Origin: an uncultured bacterium | GTDB lineage: Bacteria > Cyanobacteriota > Vampirovibrionia > Gastranaerophilales > Gastranaerophilaceae | Length of the DNA: 55,431 nt | Assembly (NCBI GenBank): GCA_905215335.1 | Contig: CAJMPQ010000009.1 | Location: forward strand, 1 to 55,431 | Direction of reading: 5' to 3' | Shown: positions 16,720-24,754 of the stretch, piece after piece | Numbering within the stretch: the stretch's first letter is position 1 | Layout of the letters: the number at the start of each line of letters is the position of its first letter | The notes under the pieces: model-generated | The model's input: only the letters and a program-made list of their open reading frames with translations | What the model was told of the DNA's origin: nothing | The model's database searches: none | Made by a program: the position numbers and the translations under genes

Positions 16720-17898
16720 TCAATTATTATTTAATATGTTTTCAAATTTCTCTACCATATTTAGTCTAAATAGATTATCTGAAATATGTTGAGCTAAATT
16801 TTTATAACTTTGTGCGATATTTGTAGTGTCATTGATTTCGCAAACCGGTACCCCTTTATTTATAGCACTCATTATTGCAAAATAGTTGTTTGGAATTTTC
16901 CAATAAATATCTTTTGATAAAACTTTTTCAACATCTTGTTCTTTGATTTCATCGTTTTCCATAAATCTGTTAACTATGATTTTTGTTTTTTCTTTTTCAT
17001 AGCCAAGTCGATCAAATAATTCTAAGCATCTTTGAGTGTTTCTAAGTGCTGGTAGATTTGCAACTGTAACAAGTAATATTAAATCGGAATTGTCTAATGC
17101 TGCAATGTTTTTTCCATCAAAACTAGCTTCAGCATCAACTATTATGTAAGAAAAAGTTTCTTTCAATATGTTAAATAGTTTTGTTATTTGTTTTGGTTGA
17201 ATGTTATCAGCCTGTTTAAAGTATGGAGGGTCTGCAAGAACGTATAAACTTGTTCCTTTATAGCGCTCCAATGTACTTAATAAAAATGTTTCGTTAATTT
17301 TATCTAGATTTTCTAACATGTATGAGATATTAAAAGATGGTTTTAGATCTAAAAATGTTGTAATATCTCCCATTTGAAAATTTAAATCAATAAGTGCAAT
17401 ATTTTCTTTGGTAATTTTTGATAACTCTAAAGCTAAGTTTGAGGCTAAAGACGTTTTACCAATTCCACCTTTATTTGAGAATACTGAAATAATCTTGCAC
17501 TTGCTATTTTTTTTAGTTTCATCAAGTTCTGTTAACAATTTTTTTATTGCTTCAAAAAATTCATTTTTTAATATTGGAATAGGTACAAACTCTTTTGCTC
17601 CAGCTCTCATAATTTCTATAATTAAATCCATAGACGGGTTATCCGCTAAAGCTAGAACTTTACAGTTTTTGTTTTCATTTGTTATTTTTAAAATTAAATC
17701 TAGTTTTGCTTGTTTATTAGTTGATAAATCAACAATGAATAAAGATTTTTCTTTATTTGTACCAAGTATTTGAGCTATCTCTTGGTGATTTTGTGGACAG
17801 TCAAGAATATTGAGCAAATCAAATTCTGAAGCAAAAAGTTTCATTACTTCATTTGTTGAAAATTCGTCTGATAAAATAATAGTTGAAATCTTTTGCAT
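16720..17898 (-). CDS. CpaE/TadZ-like MinD-family ATPase with receiver-like N-terminus
   Basis: The 392-aa protein has an N-terminal response-regulator-like domain (about 1-125), including LFIVDLS in place of the usual phosphoacceptor strand and KVLALADNPS. A ParA/MinD ATPase follows with the deviant Walker A FSNKGGIGKTS (about residue 138-148), DLNFQMGD and VDAEASFD. Such proteins in CpaE/TadZ systems localise secretion or pilus machinery at the pole, but some act in other positioning tasks. No Tad pilus genes are in the window. A GGGGTGGA-type Shine-Dalgarno precedes the ATG. The partner gene follows 12 bp downstream. Confidence 0.82.
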   Translation of the reverse strand: MQKISTIILSDEFSTNEVMKLFASEFDLLNILDCPQNHQEIAQILGTNKEKSLFIVDLSTNKQAKLDLILKITNENKNCKVLALADNPSMDLIIEIMRAGAKEFVPIPILKNEFFEAIKKLLTELDETKKNSKCKIISVFSNKGGIGKTSLASNLALELSKITKENIALIDLNFQMGDITTFLDLKPSFNISYMLENLDKINETFLLSTLERYKGTSLYVLADPPYFKQADNIQPKQITKLFNILKETFSYIIVDAEASFDGKNIAALDNSDLILLVTVANLPALRNTQRCLELFDRLGYEKEKTKIIVNRFMENDEIKEQDVEKVLSKDIYWKIPNNYFAIMSAINKGVPVCEINDTTNIAQSYKNLAQHISDNLFRLNMVEKFENILNNN

Positions 17899-17957
17899 AT
17901 ACTTCCACCCCTATGCTAATTAGTATATCATATAGAGAACGCTAGTGCAATTAGGTA

Positions 17958-18134
17958 ATAAAAAGCCCCGTATAAGCGGATTTTGTTACCTGCTGATCTC
18001 GCAGGTGGGTGAGAACCTAGACTAATCCGTTTCCCACTGGCGATAAATTATCGGTGGGTATACTTCAGCGTCCTGAGAGTTAACTCTCCCTATTTATAAA
18101 AATGTAGGAACAAAATTAACACTTATACAGAGCT
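17958..18134 (-). ncRNA. ssrS: Probable 6S RNA
   Basis: The transcript of about 177 nt folds into one long rod. The 5' end AGCUCUGUAUAAG pairs with the 3' end CUUAUACGGGGCU along 13 positions including G-U pairs. AUUUUGUU then pairs with AACAAAAU, followed by a central open region with a small hairpin on the 3' side (CCUGC...GCAGG). A further partly paired region and an apical hairpin CCCAC...GUGGG follow. A U tract follows the 3' end. It has its own promoter and lies between two protein genes. Length, rod shape and the small 3'-side hairpin fit 6S RNA, which mimics an open promoter and binds sigma-70 RNA polymerase. The identity is inferred from structure. A resemblance of the 3' end to RNase P RNA was considered and rejected. 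Confidence 0.55.
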
Positions 18135-18139
18135 TATTT

Positions 18140-18168
18140 ATATTATCATGTATTTTATTGTTTTGCAA
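18140..18168 (-). promoter_or_regulatory. Promoter of the 6S-like RNA
   Basis: On the minus strand, TTGCAA (18163-18168), a 17-nt spacer and TAATAT (18140-18145) predict a start at about 18134, which coincides with the base of the RNA's closing stem. Confidence 0.65.
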
Positions 18169-18176
18169 ATTATCCA

Positions 18177-20195
18177 CTAAGATATTTTCATTGCTAACAC
18201 ATCTTGTACGTATTTTTCGGCTTGGTCAGCTTCTGCAAAAGCTGCGTTTAAGCCTGTAGTGTCAGGTGTTCGTGGAACCATTCCAACTGGAGATGGAATA
18301 TAAGTTCTTACTGGTTCCATTTCTTTATTTGGATCTGCGTTATTAGTATTTTGATTGTTTACTGATGTTGAAGTATTATTTGTTTGATTATTTAATTTTC
18401 TTTTGATTAAATTTGTATCACTTTTGTAATCATTTGCTGTTTTTTTAGGTTGATTTACACCAGATACTGGTGTTGGTTTATTAGTTGCTGTATTTGTATT
18501 AACTTGTGGTTTATTTTGGGTTTGAGCAACTTGTTCTTTTGCAGTTTCAGCTTTAGGTTCTTCTTGATCTTCATCTAATACAGATTTTGTTGGTCTGCCA
18601 AATACTGCGTGAGTAGCTTTTGTTGTCCATTTTGCAAGTAATGGAGAGATTAACATCATTGGAATTGCAAATCTGATGCCATAACCTGCTGCATTTTTAC
18701 CCCAGAATTTCATTTTTCTTAGAAGATTTAAATTTGTAGCATCTTTTGATAAGTAAACTGGTTTTTGATTTAAGCCTACAGTTAATACGTTTGCAGCTTT
18801 TTTCAATAATTTTATAAATGGATTTTTTACGCCTGCGTTAAGTTGTCTATTTAATACTTTAGAACGCATTTTAAATCCTTTTTTAGTATATAATTTGTTT
18901 TTTGCGCCTTCTTGGAATAATTTTAAGTTTTGTTCATAAGCTTTTACTTGTTCTTTTGTCATACCTAAGTATTTTAAACCACCAGCTTTGTGCATTGCCC
19001 AAATACCTGCAGGTAGAGCTAAGAAATATGTAAAGTCATTTACAAATCTTTCTATTAATGTTTTACCTTTTTCTCCTTTTGGAGCTTGGAATGTGTGAAT
19101 TAACATATCTGCAAAGATAAAAGCTTGCATTAATACTGCTAATTTACCACCTGCAAATCTGTTTGTGCATCCTTCTGTTAAATAACCGAATGATTTACCA
19201 ACAAATTTACCAAATTTTGTTTTAGCTCCTGTTTTTAAGGTTAATTCAAATTTGTTTGCAAGTTCTGAAATTCCTACATCTCTACCAAAAAGATGTCCAA
19301 AGATTTTCCCAAAAGTTCCATCTTTTTTCCAAATAGAAATTTTTAGGTTTTGATCACCTTTTCGTAATGCATTAAGAATTTCATCCATATGTTTTAAGGC
19401 ATAGTCTTCTTGCATTACTTTTTCATAATGTTGAACAGAATTAAAACCTAAACCTTTTGTGATTTTTAATTCTTTTAGCATTTTTGCCAGTTCGTCTTGT
19501 GATTTTCCAGCAATATCAGCGGCTTTTACACCAAAGTATTTTAGTTCTTCTTCTTGTAATTTTAATAATTTATCTTGTTTAGATAAGCCGTTTATGCTAT
19601 CTAAGAATGCTTTTACTTCAGCTTTTGTTTTTCCATATTGTTTTAATTGTTCAGCTTGAGTTGCTGGTTTTAGAAATTCTTCAAATACTTGTCTAGTATC
19701 AGCTTCTAGGAATCCGGCAAGTCCTGCTGCAGGTGTTTTTACCCATTTGCACTCAGGAGCAGTTTGGTGGTTTCTTAGGGCATACATAATTCTATTTTTA
19801 GGGTTGCTTGAAACTTTATCTAGGTATTTACTGATAGAATTATAAGTATTACCAACCCATTGCCCAAATGATGATTTTGCCAATTTACTGTTTGTAAATT
19901 TATTAGATAAATTATCAGCTTTTCCTGTAATTTTACCTAAAATACTTTCATCATAAGTTCCATTACATTTTTTGCTGAACTTATCCATTCCTTGAGCTAA
20001 AACATACCAAGTTCCTGCCGCAACAGGTAATGTATACGGGCTTTGAGTCATATCAGAACTGTTTTTGACTCTATTACCGAGTTGAGTATCTCCTACATTT
20101 TGTGGAACCCCTTGCATTGTTGGATTTTGTTGAAAATATACTTGTTTATTATTTTGAATGCTTGGTATGTTTAATCCATTTAGTTGTTCAGCCAT
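18177..20195 (-). CDS. Large unassigned protein with late membrane segments and Asn/Thr-rich tail
   Basis: The 672-aa protein is not recognised. Residues 1-60 are Gln/Asn-rich. A Lys-rich helical region follows (about 60-330), then hydrophobic segments around LMQAFIFADMLIHTF, FLALPAGIWAM and RFAIPMMLISPLLAKW (about 350-545). Residues about 560-640 form a disordered, Asn/Thr/Gln/Pro-rich linker, and a conserved-looking end includes YIPSPVGMVPRTPDTTG. There is no Sec signal. It lies opposite a divergent 57-aa gene, and a perfect 13-bp inverted repeat lies in the shared promoter region. A lineage-specific envelope or structural protein is possible, but no function can be assigned. Confidence 0.75.
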   Translation of the reverse strand: MAEQLNGLNIPSIQNNKQVYFQQNPTMQGVPQNVGDTQLGNRVKNSSDMTQSPYTLPVAAGTWYVLAQGMDKFSKKCNGTYDESILGKITGKADNLSNKFTNSKLAKSSFGQWVGNTYNSISKYLDKVSSNPKNRIMYALRNHQTAPECKWVKTPAAGLAGFLEADTRQVFEEFLKPATQAEQLKQYGKTKAEVKAFLDSINGLSKQDKLLKLQEEELKYFGVKAADIAGKSQDELAKMLKELKITKGLGFNSVQHYEKVMQEDYALKHMDEILNALRKGDQNLKISIWKKDGTFGKIFGHLFGRDVGISELANKFELTLKTGAKTKFGKFVGKSFGYLTEGCTNRFAGGKLAVLMQAFIFADMLIHTFQAPKGEKGKTLIERFVNDFTYFLALPAGIWAMHKAGGLKYLGMTKEQVKAYEQNLKLFQEGAKNKLYTKKGFKMRSKVLNRQLNAGVKNPFIKLLKKAANVLTVGLNQKPVYLSKDATNLNLLRKMKFWGKNAAGYGIRFAIPMMLISPLLAKWTTKATHAVFGRPTKSVLDEDQEEPKAETAKEQVAQTQNKPQVNTNTATNKPTPVSGVNQPKKTANDYKSDTNLIKRKLNNQTNNTSTSVNNQNTNNADPNKEMEPVRTYIPSPVGMVPRTPDTTGLNAAFAEADQAEKYVQDVLAMKIS

Positions 20196-20237
20196 GATTT
20201 TTCCCTATTTTCACCTACAAGTATATAAAAACATTTT

Positions 20238-20323
20238 ATTTGAATAATTTGCTAAACTCTTTTATTTTTATATCTTTTGTTAAGTAATGTAACAAATAAA
20301 ACAAAAACTGAAATTATTCAAAT
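20238..20323. promoter_or_regulatory. 13-bp inverted repeat pair in divergent promoter region
   Basis: ATTTGAATAATTT (20238-20250) and its exact reverse complement AAATTATTCAAAT (20311-20323) are about 60 bp apart between the divergent genes starting at 20195 and 20375. The repeats overlap or adjoin both likely core promoters, as expected for a two-site operator. Confidence 0.5.
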
Positions 20324-20374
20324 TGTATATACTTTATATATACAAGAGAGAGATAAATAAGAGAGGCTAAAGAT

Positions 20375-20548
20375 ATGGCAGTTGCAAATTTAAAAAAGAT
20401 TGATAATAAATTAAAAGATTTATATAAGGATCAAGTTACAACAACTGTTGCAGCTTCTCCTGAACCATTTGTAGATAAATCAGAATTATTATTCCAACAA
20501 ATGAATTTTATTGCAGCATATAACAAACAAATGTTACATATTGCATAA
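20375..20548 (+). CDS. 57-aa small protein
   Basis: The ATG at 20375 follows a GAGAGG Shine-Dalgarno by 8-9 nt and opens a 57-codon frame beginning MAVANLKKIDNKLKDLYKDQ and ending NKQMLHIA. The N-terminal half is a Lys-rich helix, followed by VTTTVAASPEPFVDKSE and another short helix. There is no signal peptide or membrane segment. A good terminator follows at 20604, and the upstream region holds a two-site inverted repeat. These signals together support a real gene. The function is unknown. Confidence 0.7.
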   Translation: MAVANLKKIDNKLKDLYKDQVTTTVAASPEPFVDKSELLFQQMNFIAAYNKQMLHIA

Positions 20549-20603
20549 TAACAATTTTTTTTTATTTAATTTCCAATTTAATTTTTCCCCTACAAATTTT
20601 ATC

Positions 20604-20635
20604 CCTGATTTCTGTTTTGAAATCAGGTTTTTTTT
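20604..20635. terminator. Terminator after the 57-aa gene, shared with smpB
   Basis: The stem CCTGATTTC/GAAATCAGG (20604-20612 with 20619-20627) is followed by eight T. It terminates the plus-strand small gene and may also stop smpB from the other side. Confidence 0.82.
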
Positions 20636-21086
20636 AATATCGGCGTTTACTAGCTCTATCCATTTCACGATTTTGATCTTTTTTTGCAATATCATCGCGT
20701 TTGTCGTGTAATTTTTTACCTTTTGCTAGGCCAATTTCAACTTTTGCAAAACCTTTTATGATAAACACTTCTAGTGGAATTATAGTATAACCATCTTTTT
20801 TAATTTTAGATTGCATTTTTAAAATTTCTTTTTTGGTTAAAAGAAGTTTTCTGGTTCTTTCTGCCTTATGATTATATCTGTTTCCTTGTTCATATGGAGA
20901 TATATGGCAGTTGTATAAAAAGATTTCATTATCTTCAATTCTGCAAAAACTGTCTTTTAGGTTAATTGCATTTTTTCTAATAGATTTTATTTCAGTTCCA
21001 GTCAGAACAATACCTGCTACAAACTTATCAAATATATTGTAGTCATGAAATGCTTTTCTATTTGTCGTTACAACTTTTTTATCCAT
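20634..21086 (-). CDS. smpB: SsrA-binding protein SmpB
   Basis: SmpB (150 aa) binds tmRNA and delivers it to stalled ribosomes for trans-translation. Family features are NRKAFHDYNIFDKFVAGIVL, GTEIKSIRKNAINLKDSFC, the basic GLAKGKKLHDKRDDIAKKD and a Lys/Arg-rich C-terminal tail. The ATG lies 6 nt after a perfect TATAAT (21093-21098, complement) with no Shine-Dalgarno, so it is probably leaderless. A separate promoter here means it need not depend on the gene upstream. tmRNA itself is not in the window. Confidence 0.96.
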   Translation of the reverse strand: MDKKVVTTNRKAFHDYNIFDKFVAGIVLTGTEIKSIRKNAINLKDSFCRIEDNEIFLYNCHISPYEQGNRYNHKAERTRKLLLTKKEILKMQSKIKKDGYTIIPLEVFIIKGFAKVEIGLAKGKKLHDKRDDIAKKDQNREMDRASKRRY

Positions 21087-21108
21087 AGTCAGATTATAAC
21101 ATAGAAAT

Positions 21109-21873
21109 TTATGAATTAGCGATTTTGCTTCTTTCTTCTTTTAATATTTTTGCTAATTTATCTTCGATTATTTGTATTTTTTCAGTTAGTTGAAGTCTAT
21201 TGGTGTCTACTGGTGTAGATTTTGTCATACCTTTATGTTTGTGTAATTTTTCAAGCTCTTTTTGGTATTTGTTACCAGCTTTAATAGAGTTTAATCTTAT
21301 TTTTAAGTTGTATCTCATAAGTTGAAGCATATCTATTTGTTCATTTGGTTCCAGCTTAATAAGATATTTATCTAAATCAGCTTCTGTTAGAGCATTACAA
21401 CTATAAATGAACTTTAGATCCTTATTTATAGTTGGGTGTTTAGGAAGTATGCTGTTTATAAATTTTAAACCTCTGGTGTTATATTTAGGATTTACTATTC
21501 TTTCAAGTAATTCATGCATGGAGGTCATAATTTTACCAAAATATATTAGTTTTATTTTATTTTCACGAGGAGTTGTCGGTATAGATAGAACGTATCCTTC
21601 GAGTTTATTTTTTTTATTTAAGTTTAATGCTAACTTACTGTTAATAGTTTCAGTATCTCGACTTATTTGTAATTGGATGTTACTTGGTATATTTTTTCGT
21701 ATTATTTGTGTACAGATGTTTGAAGAAGCATCCCCATACGTGAAAGCACCTTTCAAATCATCAAAAAGCTTTTTATTCATTTGGTCAACATTTTGAGAGC
21801 GTTTTTTGATATTTCCTTTTACTGTTTTTAGTGGTAAATGTGTTGCTTTTGAGTTTATTGTAATTTTTATCAT
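21109..21873 (-). CDS. Degenerate metallopeptidase-like protein, paralogue of the gene at 37195
   Basis: This 254-aa cytosolic protein is homologous along its first half to the 276-aa protein at 37195-38025. Both share LP-x-K near residue 13, KxFDD near 37, a KNIP segment near 60, an IPT strand near 100 and MHEL followed by PKY near 120-131. The relative has a zinc-type HELQH. Here the same site reads HELLE (residues 120-124), so the second zinc His is replaced by Glu and zinc-peptidase activity is unlikely. The C-terminal half is Lys-rich and helical. The ATG sits 7 nt after TATAAA (21881-21886, complement) and lacks a Shine-Dalgarno. The role is unknown. Confidence 0.7.
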   Translation of the reverse strand: MIKITINSKATHLPLKTVKGNIKKRSQNVDQMNKKLFDDLKGAFTYGDASSNICTQIIRKNIPSNIQLQISRDTETINSKLALNLNKKNKLEGYVLSIPTTPRENKIKLIYFGKIMTSMHELLERIVNPKYNTRGLKFINSILPKHPTINKDLKFIYSCNALTEADLDKYLIKLEPNEQIDMLQLMRYNLKIRLNSIKAGNKYQKELEKLHKHKGMTKSTPVDTNRLQLTEKIQIIEDKLAKILKEERSKIANS

Positions 21874-21908
21874 AGTGATTTTTATAACAACGATAAAAAA
21901 TAAATTTG

Positions 21909-22877
21909 CTATTTATATAAAAAACATTTACAAAAATGTGTATTTGAAAAATCTTTTTGTATCGGTGTACTAGTTTTACAATCTTCCATTACAAAAGGGC
22001 AGCGTGTGTGAAATTTACATCCACTAGGCAAATCTTCAGGAGATGGAAGTTCTCCTTGTAGTTTTATTGGTTCTTTTTTGTTTTGAGGATTAAGTTCTGG
22101 GACAGAACTTAATAATGCTTTTGTATAAGGGTGCATTGGATTGTTAAAGATTTCTTCAGTTTTACCAATTTCAACAATTTCTCCTAGGTACATAATCGCG
22201 ATTCTATCTGAGAGGTATTTTATAACGCTTAGATCGTGCGAAATAAATAAGAAAGTTAAATTGAAATCTTCTTTTAATTGTTTTAATAAATTTATTATTT
22301 GAGCTTGAATACTAACATCAAGAGCACTCACCGGCTCATCTGCGATTATGAATTCAGGTTCAAGAATTAGTGCTCGAGCGATTGCAATTCTTTGTCTTTG
22401 TCCTCCAGAAAATTCATGTGGATATAAATCAAGGCTATTTTTATTAAGACCAACTTTTTGAATTTTATCATCAACTATTTTATTTATTTCTTCTTTTTTT
22501 AATTTTGTATTGATCTCTAATGGTTCTTTTAATATTTGACCTATTTTCATTTTAGGGTTTAGGCTTGAATACGGGTTTTGAAATATTATTTGAATTTTTT
22601 GATAAAAGTGTTTTAAATCTTCTCTTTTTTTTAGTTTTAAAATATTTGTTCCTTCTAGTAATATTTCGCCACTTTGAGAGTCTACGAGACGCATAACAGC
22701 TTTTGCTAATGTTGATTTTCCACAACCTGATTCGCCGGCAATAGCAAGAATCTCACCTTTTTTTATGTCTAAATTTATATTATTTACAGCATGAACAAGT
22801 TTAGGTTCCCCTAAAAAACTTTTTTTTGTTGAGTAAACTACATTTAAATTTTTTATTTCTAATATATTTTCGTCCAT
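21909..22877 (-). CDS. Peptide/nickel ABC transporter ATP-binding protein, OppF/DppF type
   Basis: The 322-aa ATPase has Walker A GESGCGKST, signature SGGQRQRIAIAR, Walker B FIIADEP and switch His SHD. The C-terminal oligopeptide-transporter extension carries PSGCKFHTRCPFVMEDC, whose Cys residues are typical of OppD/OppF. It should energise import of peptides or a related ligand across the inner membrane. No permease, OppD or binding-protein gene is adjacent, so it is either split from its operon or shared. The start lies 7 nt behind a TATATT hexamer (22885-22890, complement) with no Shine-Dalgarno. Confidence 0.92.
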   Translation of the reverse strand: MDENILEIKNLNVVYSTKKSFLGEPKLVHAVNNINLDIKKGEILAIAGESGCGKSTLAKAVMRLVDSQSGEILLEGTNILKLKKREDLKHFYQKIQIIFQNPYSSLNPKMKIGQILKEPLEINTKLKKEEINKIVDDKIQKVGLNKNSLDLYPHEFSGGQRQRIAIARALILEPEFIIADEPVSALDVSIQAQIINLLKQLKEDFNLTFLFISHDLSVIKYLSDRIAIMYLGEIVEIGKTEEIFNNPMHPYTKALLSSVPELNPQNKKEPIKLQGELPSPEDLPSGCKFHTRCPFVMEDCKTSTPIQKDFSNTHFCKCFLYK

Positions 22878-22920
22878 AACACTAAATATAACCTGATTAT
22901 AAATAAAAAATAATGCCCGA

Positions 22921-23520
22921 TTAGTTTATTTCTCGTCTGCCTTCAATTGCTTTTGCAATTGTAATTTCGTCAGCGTATTCTAAATCTGCACCAACGGGTA
23001 ATCCGAAGGCAATTCTTGAAACTTTTATGCCAAATGGTTTTATCAGTTTTGTTAGGTAAAGGCTTGTAGCTTCACCTTCTACTGATGGGCTTAATGCCAA
23101 AATAACTTCTTTAACTTCGTCATTCGTTAATCTGTTTAATAATTCTTTTATTCTAATATCATCAGCACCAATTCCGTCCATTGGTGATATTAAACCTTGT
23201 AATACGTGATATAGGCCTTTAAATTCATTTGTTTTTTCAATAGCAATTAAGTCTTTTGTTTCTGCAATTACACAAATAGTTGAGCGGTCTCTTTGGCTAG
23301 ATGAACAAATTTCGCAAGGACTTGTAGCAGACAAATTGAAGCAAATTTCGCACGTATGAGTGTTTTGTTTTGCTTCAATTACTGCCTTTGCAAATTTTTC
23401 AACATCTACCATTGGCATTCTTAACAAATGAAATGCCATTCTTTGTGCCGATTTCGGTCCAACAGATGGAAATTTTTGAAATTGCTCTATTAAAGTTGCT
23501 ATTGATTTAGGATATATCAT
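22921..23520 (-). CDS. recR: Recombination mediator RecR
   Basis: RecR (199 aa) forms a DNA clamp that works with RecF/RecO to load RecA. The helix-hairpin-helix KFPSVGPKSAQRMAFHLL is followed by a four-Cys zinc finger (CEIC...CEIC) and a Toprim domain beginning ICVIAETKDLIAIE. Length is typical. It shares base 23520 with the end of the upstream ybaB gene, a common recR partner, so the two are coupled. Confidence 0.97.
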   Translation of the reverse strand: MIYPKSIATLIEQFQKFPSVGPKSAQRMAFHLLRMPMVDVEKFAKAVIEAKQNTHTCEICFNLSATSPCEICSSSQRDRSTICVIAETKDLIAIEKTNEFKGLYHVLQGLISPMDGIGADDIRIKELLNRLTNDEVKEVILALSPSVEGEATSLYLTKLIKPFGIKVSRIAFGLPVGADLEYADEITIAKAIEGRREIN

Positions 23521-23867
23521 TATTTACCAAAATTTAGCCCAGGAATATTTAATCCGCCAGTTACTTGAGCCATTCTAGATTCCATTTCTTTTGAAGCTTT
23601 ATCATTAGCTTGTTTAATAGCTGAAGATATAACATCTTCTAACATTTCAACAGTTTCAGAATCTATAGCTGAAGGATTTTCAGGATTGATAGCTTCAGGT
23701 TTGATTGATATTGATTTGAATCTACCTTGACCGTCACATATAACTTTTACAGCTCCGCCAGCAGCTTCACCTGTAACTTCTAAGTTAGCAAGTTCTTCTT
23801 GCATAATGCTAGCTTTTTTTTGAACATTTTGAACTTGTTTCATGACCTTCATTAAGTCAATACCCAT
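23520..23867 (-). CDS. ybaB: YbaB/EbfC family nucleoid-associated protein
   Basis: This 115-aa dimeric DNA-binding protein shows the family pattern. An N-terminal helix (MKVMKQVQNVQKKASIMQEEL) is followed by AAGGAVKVICDGQGRFKSI, and the C-terminus ends in a Gly-rich tail (GGLNIPGLNFGK). The gene is just upstream of recR with a one-base overlap. A GGAG Shine-Dalgarno precedes the ATG. It probably affects nucleoid structure or recombination, but the exact role is not known even in model bacteria. Confidence 0.93.
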   Translation of the reverse strand: MGIDLMKVMKQVQNVQKKASIMQEELANLEVTGEAAGGAVKVICDGQGRFKSISIKPEAINPENPSAIDSETVEMLEDVISSAIKQANDKASKEMESRMAQVTGGLNIPGLNFGK

Positions 23868-23936
23868 AATTTTTCTCCTTAGTCTGTAATTAATCTCTCA
23901 CTTTTTTTATTGTGACTTTTATTATACAATAAAAAT

Positions 23937-24728
23937 ATGGAGAAGAAAACTTATTTACAAGAATCTGTAAAAAATGGCCGTTTGATGAGATGGAATATGA
24001 TGCCTTTAAAGGTTTATATTGCACCAATGAAATTTTATTCTAAAAAAGGCCAGGATTTGAAATATAGACAATATGTTAAGCAAGCATTAGATGAGTGGCA
24101 TAAAGTTTCAAATGGAAAAGTTTCTTTTGTTGTTGTAGATAATTTACTTTCTTCAAATATTAACGTAGATTGGAAAAGAGTTGAGCGTCAGGCTTTAGGG
24201 CACTGCTATTTTCAATATGATAAGTCGAACAGATTGTATAGTGCCGAAGTAGCAATAGGGTTAACAGAAGGTTTAGTTCATGCTGATTATATGGATGAAG
24301 AAGAGGTTTATCATACAATTTTGCATGAAATTGGGCATGCTATAGGTTTAGGACATAGTCCATTTAAAAAAGATATTATGTATACTCCTCATCAAAAGGG
24401 GATTATGCATGTAGGTGAGGGAGATAGATTATCTATTAACTGGTTATACACCTTCCCTCAAGGAAAGACTGTTGCTGAAATTGCATCGAAGTATGGGGTT
24501 GCAGGAAGTGATTTGGATGAAGTTGTTGCAAGAATAATTTCAAAGCAATCTAAAACTGATTTTGAAAAAGTTAAGGACAATATTCAACCTGTTCAGACTC
24601 GTAATTTATTAGAGGAATCTGAAACGATTGCGAATTTACGTAAATATCATATGACCCTGCAAAATGTAAAAATATCTGGTGATTTACAGGAACAAATAAA
24701 AAAAATACATCGAGATTCTAATCTTTAG
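23937..24728 (+). CDS. Matrixin-like zinc metalloprotease without signal peptide
   Basis: The 263-aa protein has the extended metzincin motif HEIGHAIGLGH (130-140) and a Met-turn DIMYTP with Met148, so it should be a zinc endopeptidase of the matrixin (M10) type. The N-terminus (MEKKTYLQESVKNGRL) is charged and has no Sec signal, and there is no visible Cys-switch propeptide, which is unusual for this family. The C-terminal 90 residues form an extra helical region of unknown role. The ATG follows TACAAT (23925-23930) by 6 nt with no Shine-Dalgarno, suggesting a leaderless mRNA. Two secreted Cys-rich protein genes follow closely. Confidence 0.85.
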   Translation: MEKKTYLQESVKNGRLMRWNMMPLKVYIAPMKFYSKKGQDLKYRQYVKQALDEWHKVSNGKVSFVVVDNLLSSNINVDWKRVERQALGHCYFQYDKSNRLYSAEVAIGLTEGLVHADYMDEEEVYHTILHEIGHAIGLGHSPFKKDIMYTPHQKGIMHVGEGDRLSINWLYTFPQGKTVAEIASKYGVAGSDLDEVVARIISKQSKTDFEKVKDNIQPVQTRNLLEESETIANLRKYHMTLQNVKISGDLQEQIKKIHRDSNL

Positions 24729-24754
24729 AGAGTTTATAGAAAGGATGAATTATT

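Noticed and set aside
17958..18134. Possible RNase P RNA
   Set aside because: The 3' part, with AACAAAATCCGCTTATA, resembles the RNase P end ACAGAACCCGGCTTATA. The RNA is only about 177 nt, lacks the conserved GAGGAAAGTCC 5' region and other core elements, and its ends pair in a rod, so 6S RNA fits better.
20511..20711. 66-aa frame spanning the small gene end and smpB
   Set aside because: It runs through the terminator at 20604 and antisense to smpB, and its Phe/Asn-rich composition reflects AT-rich DNA.
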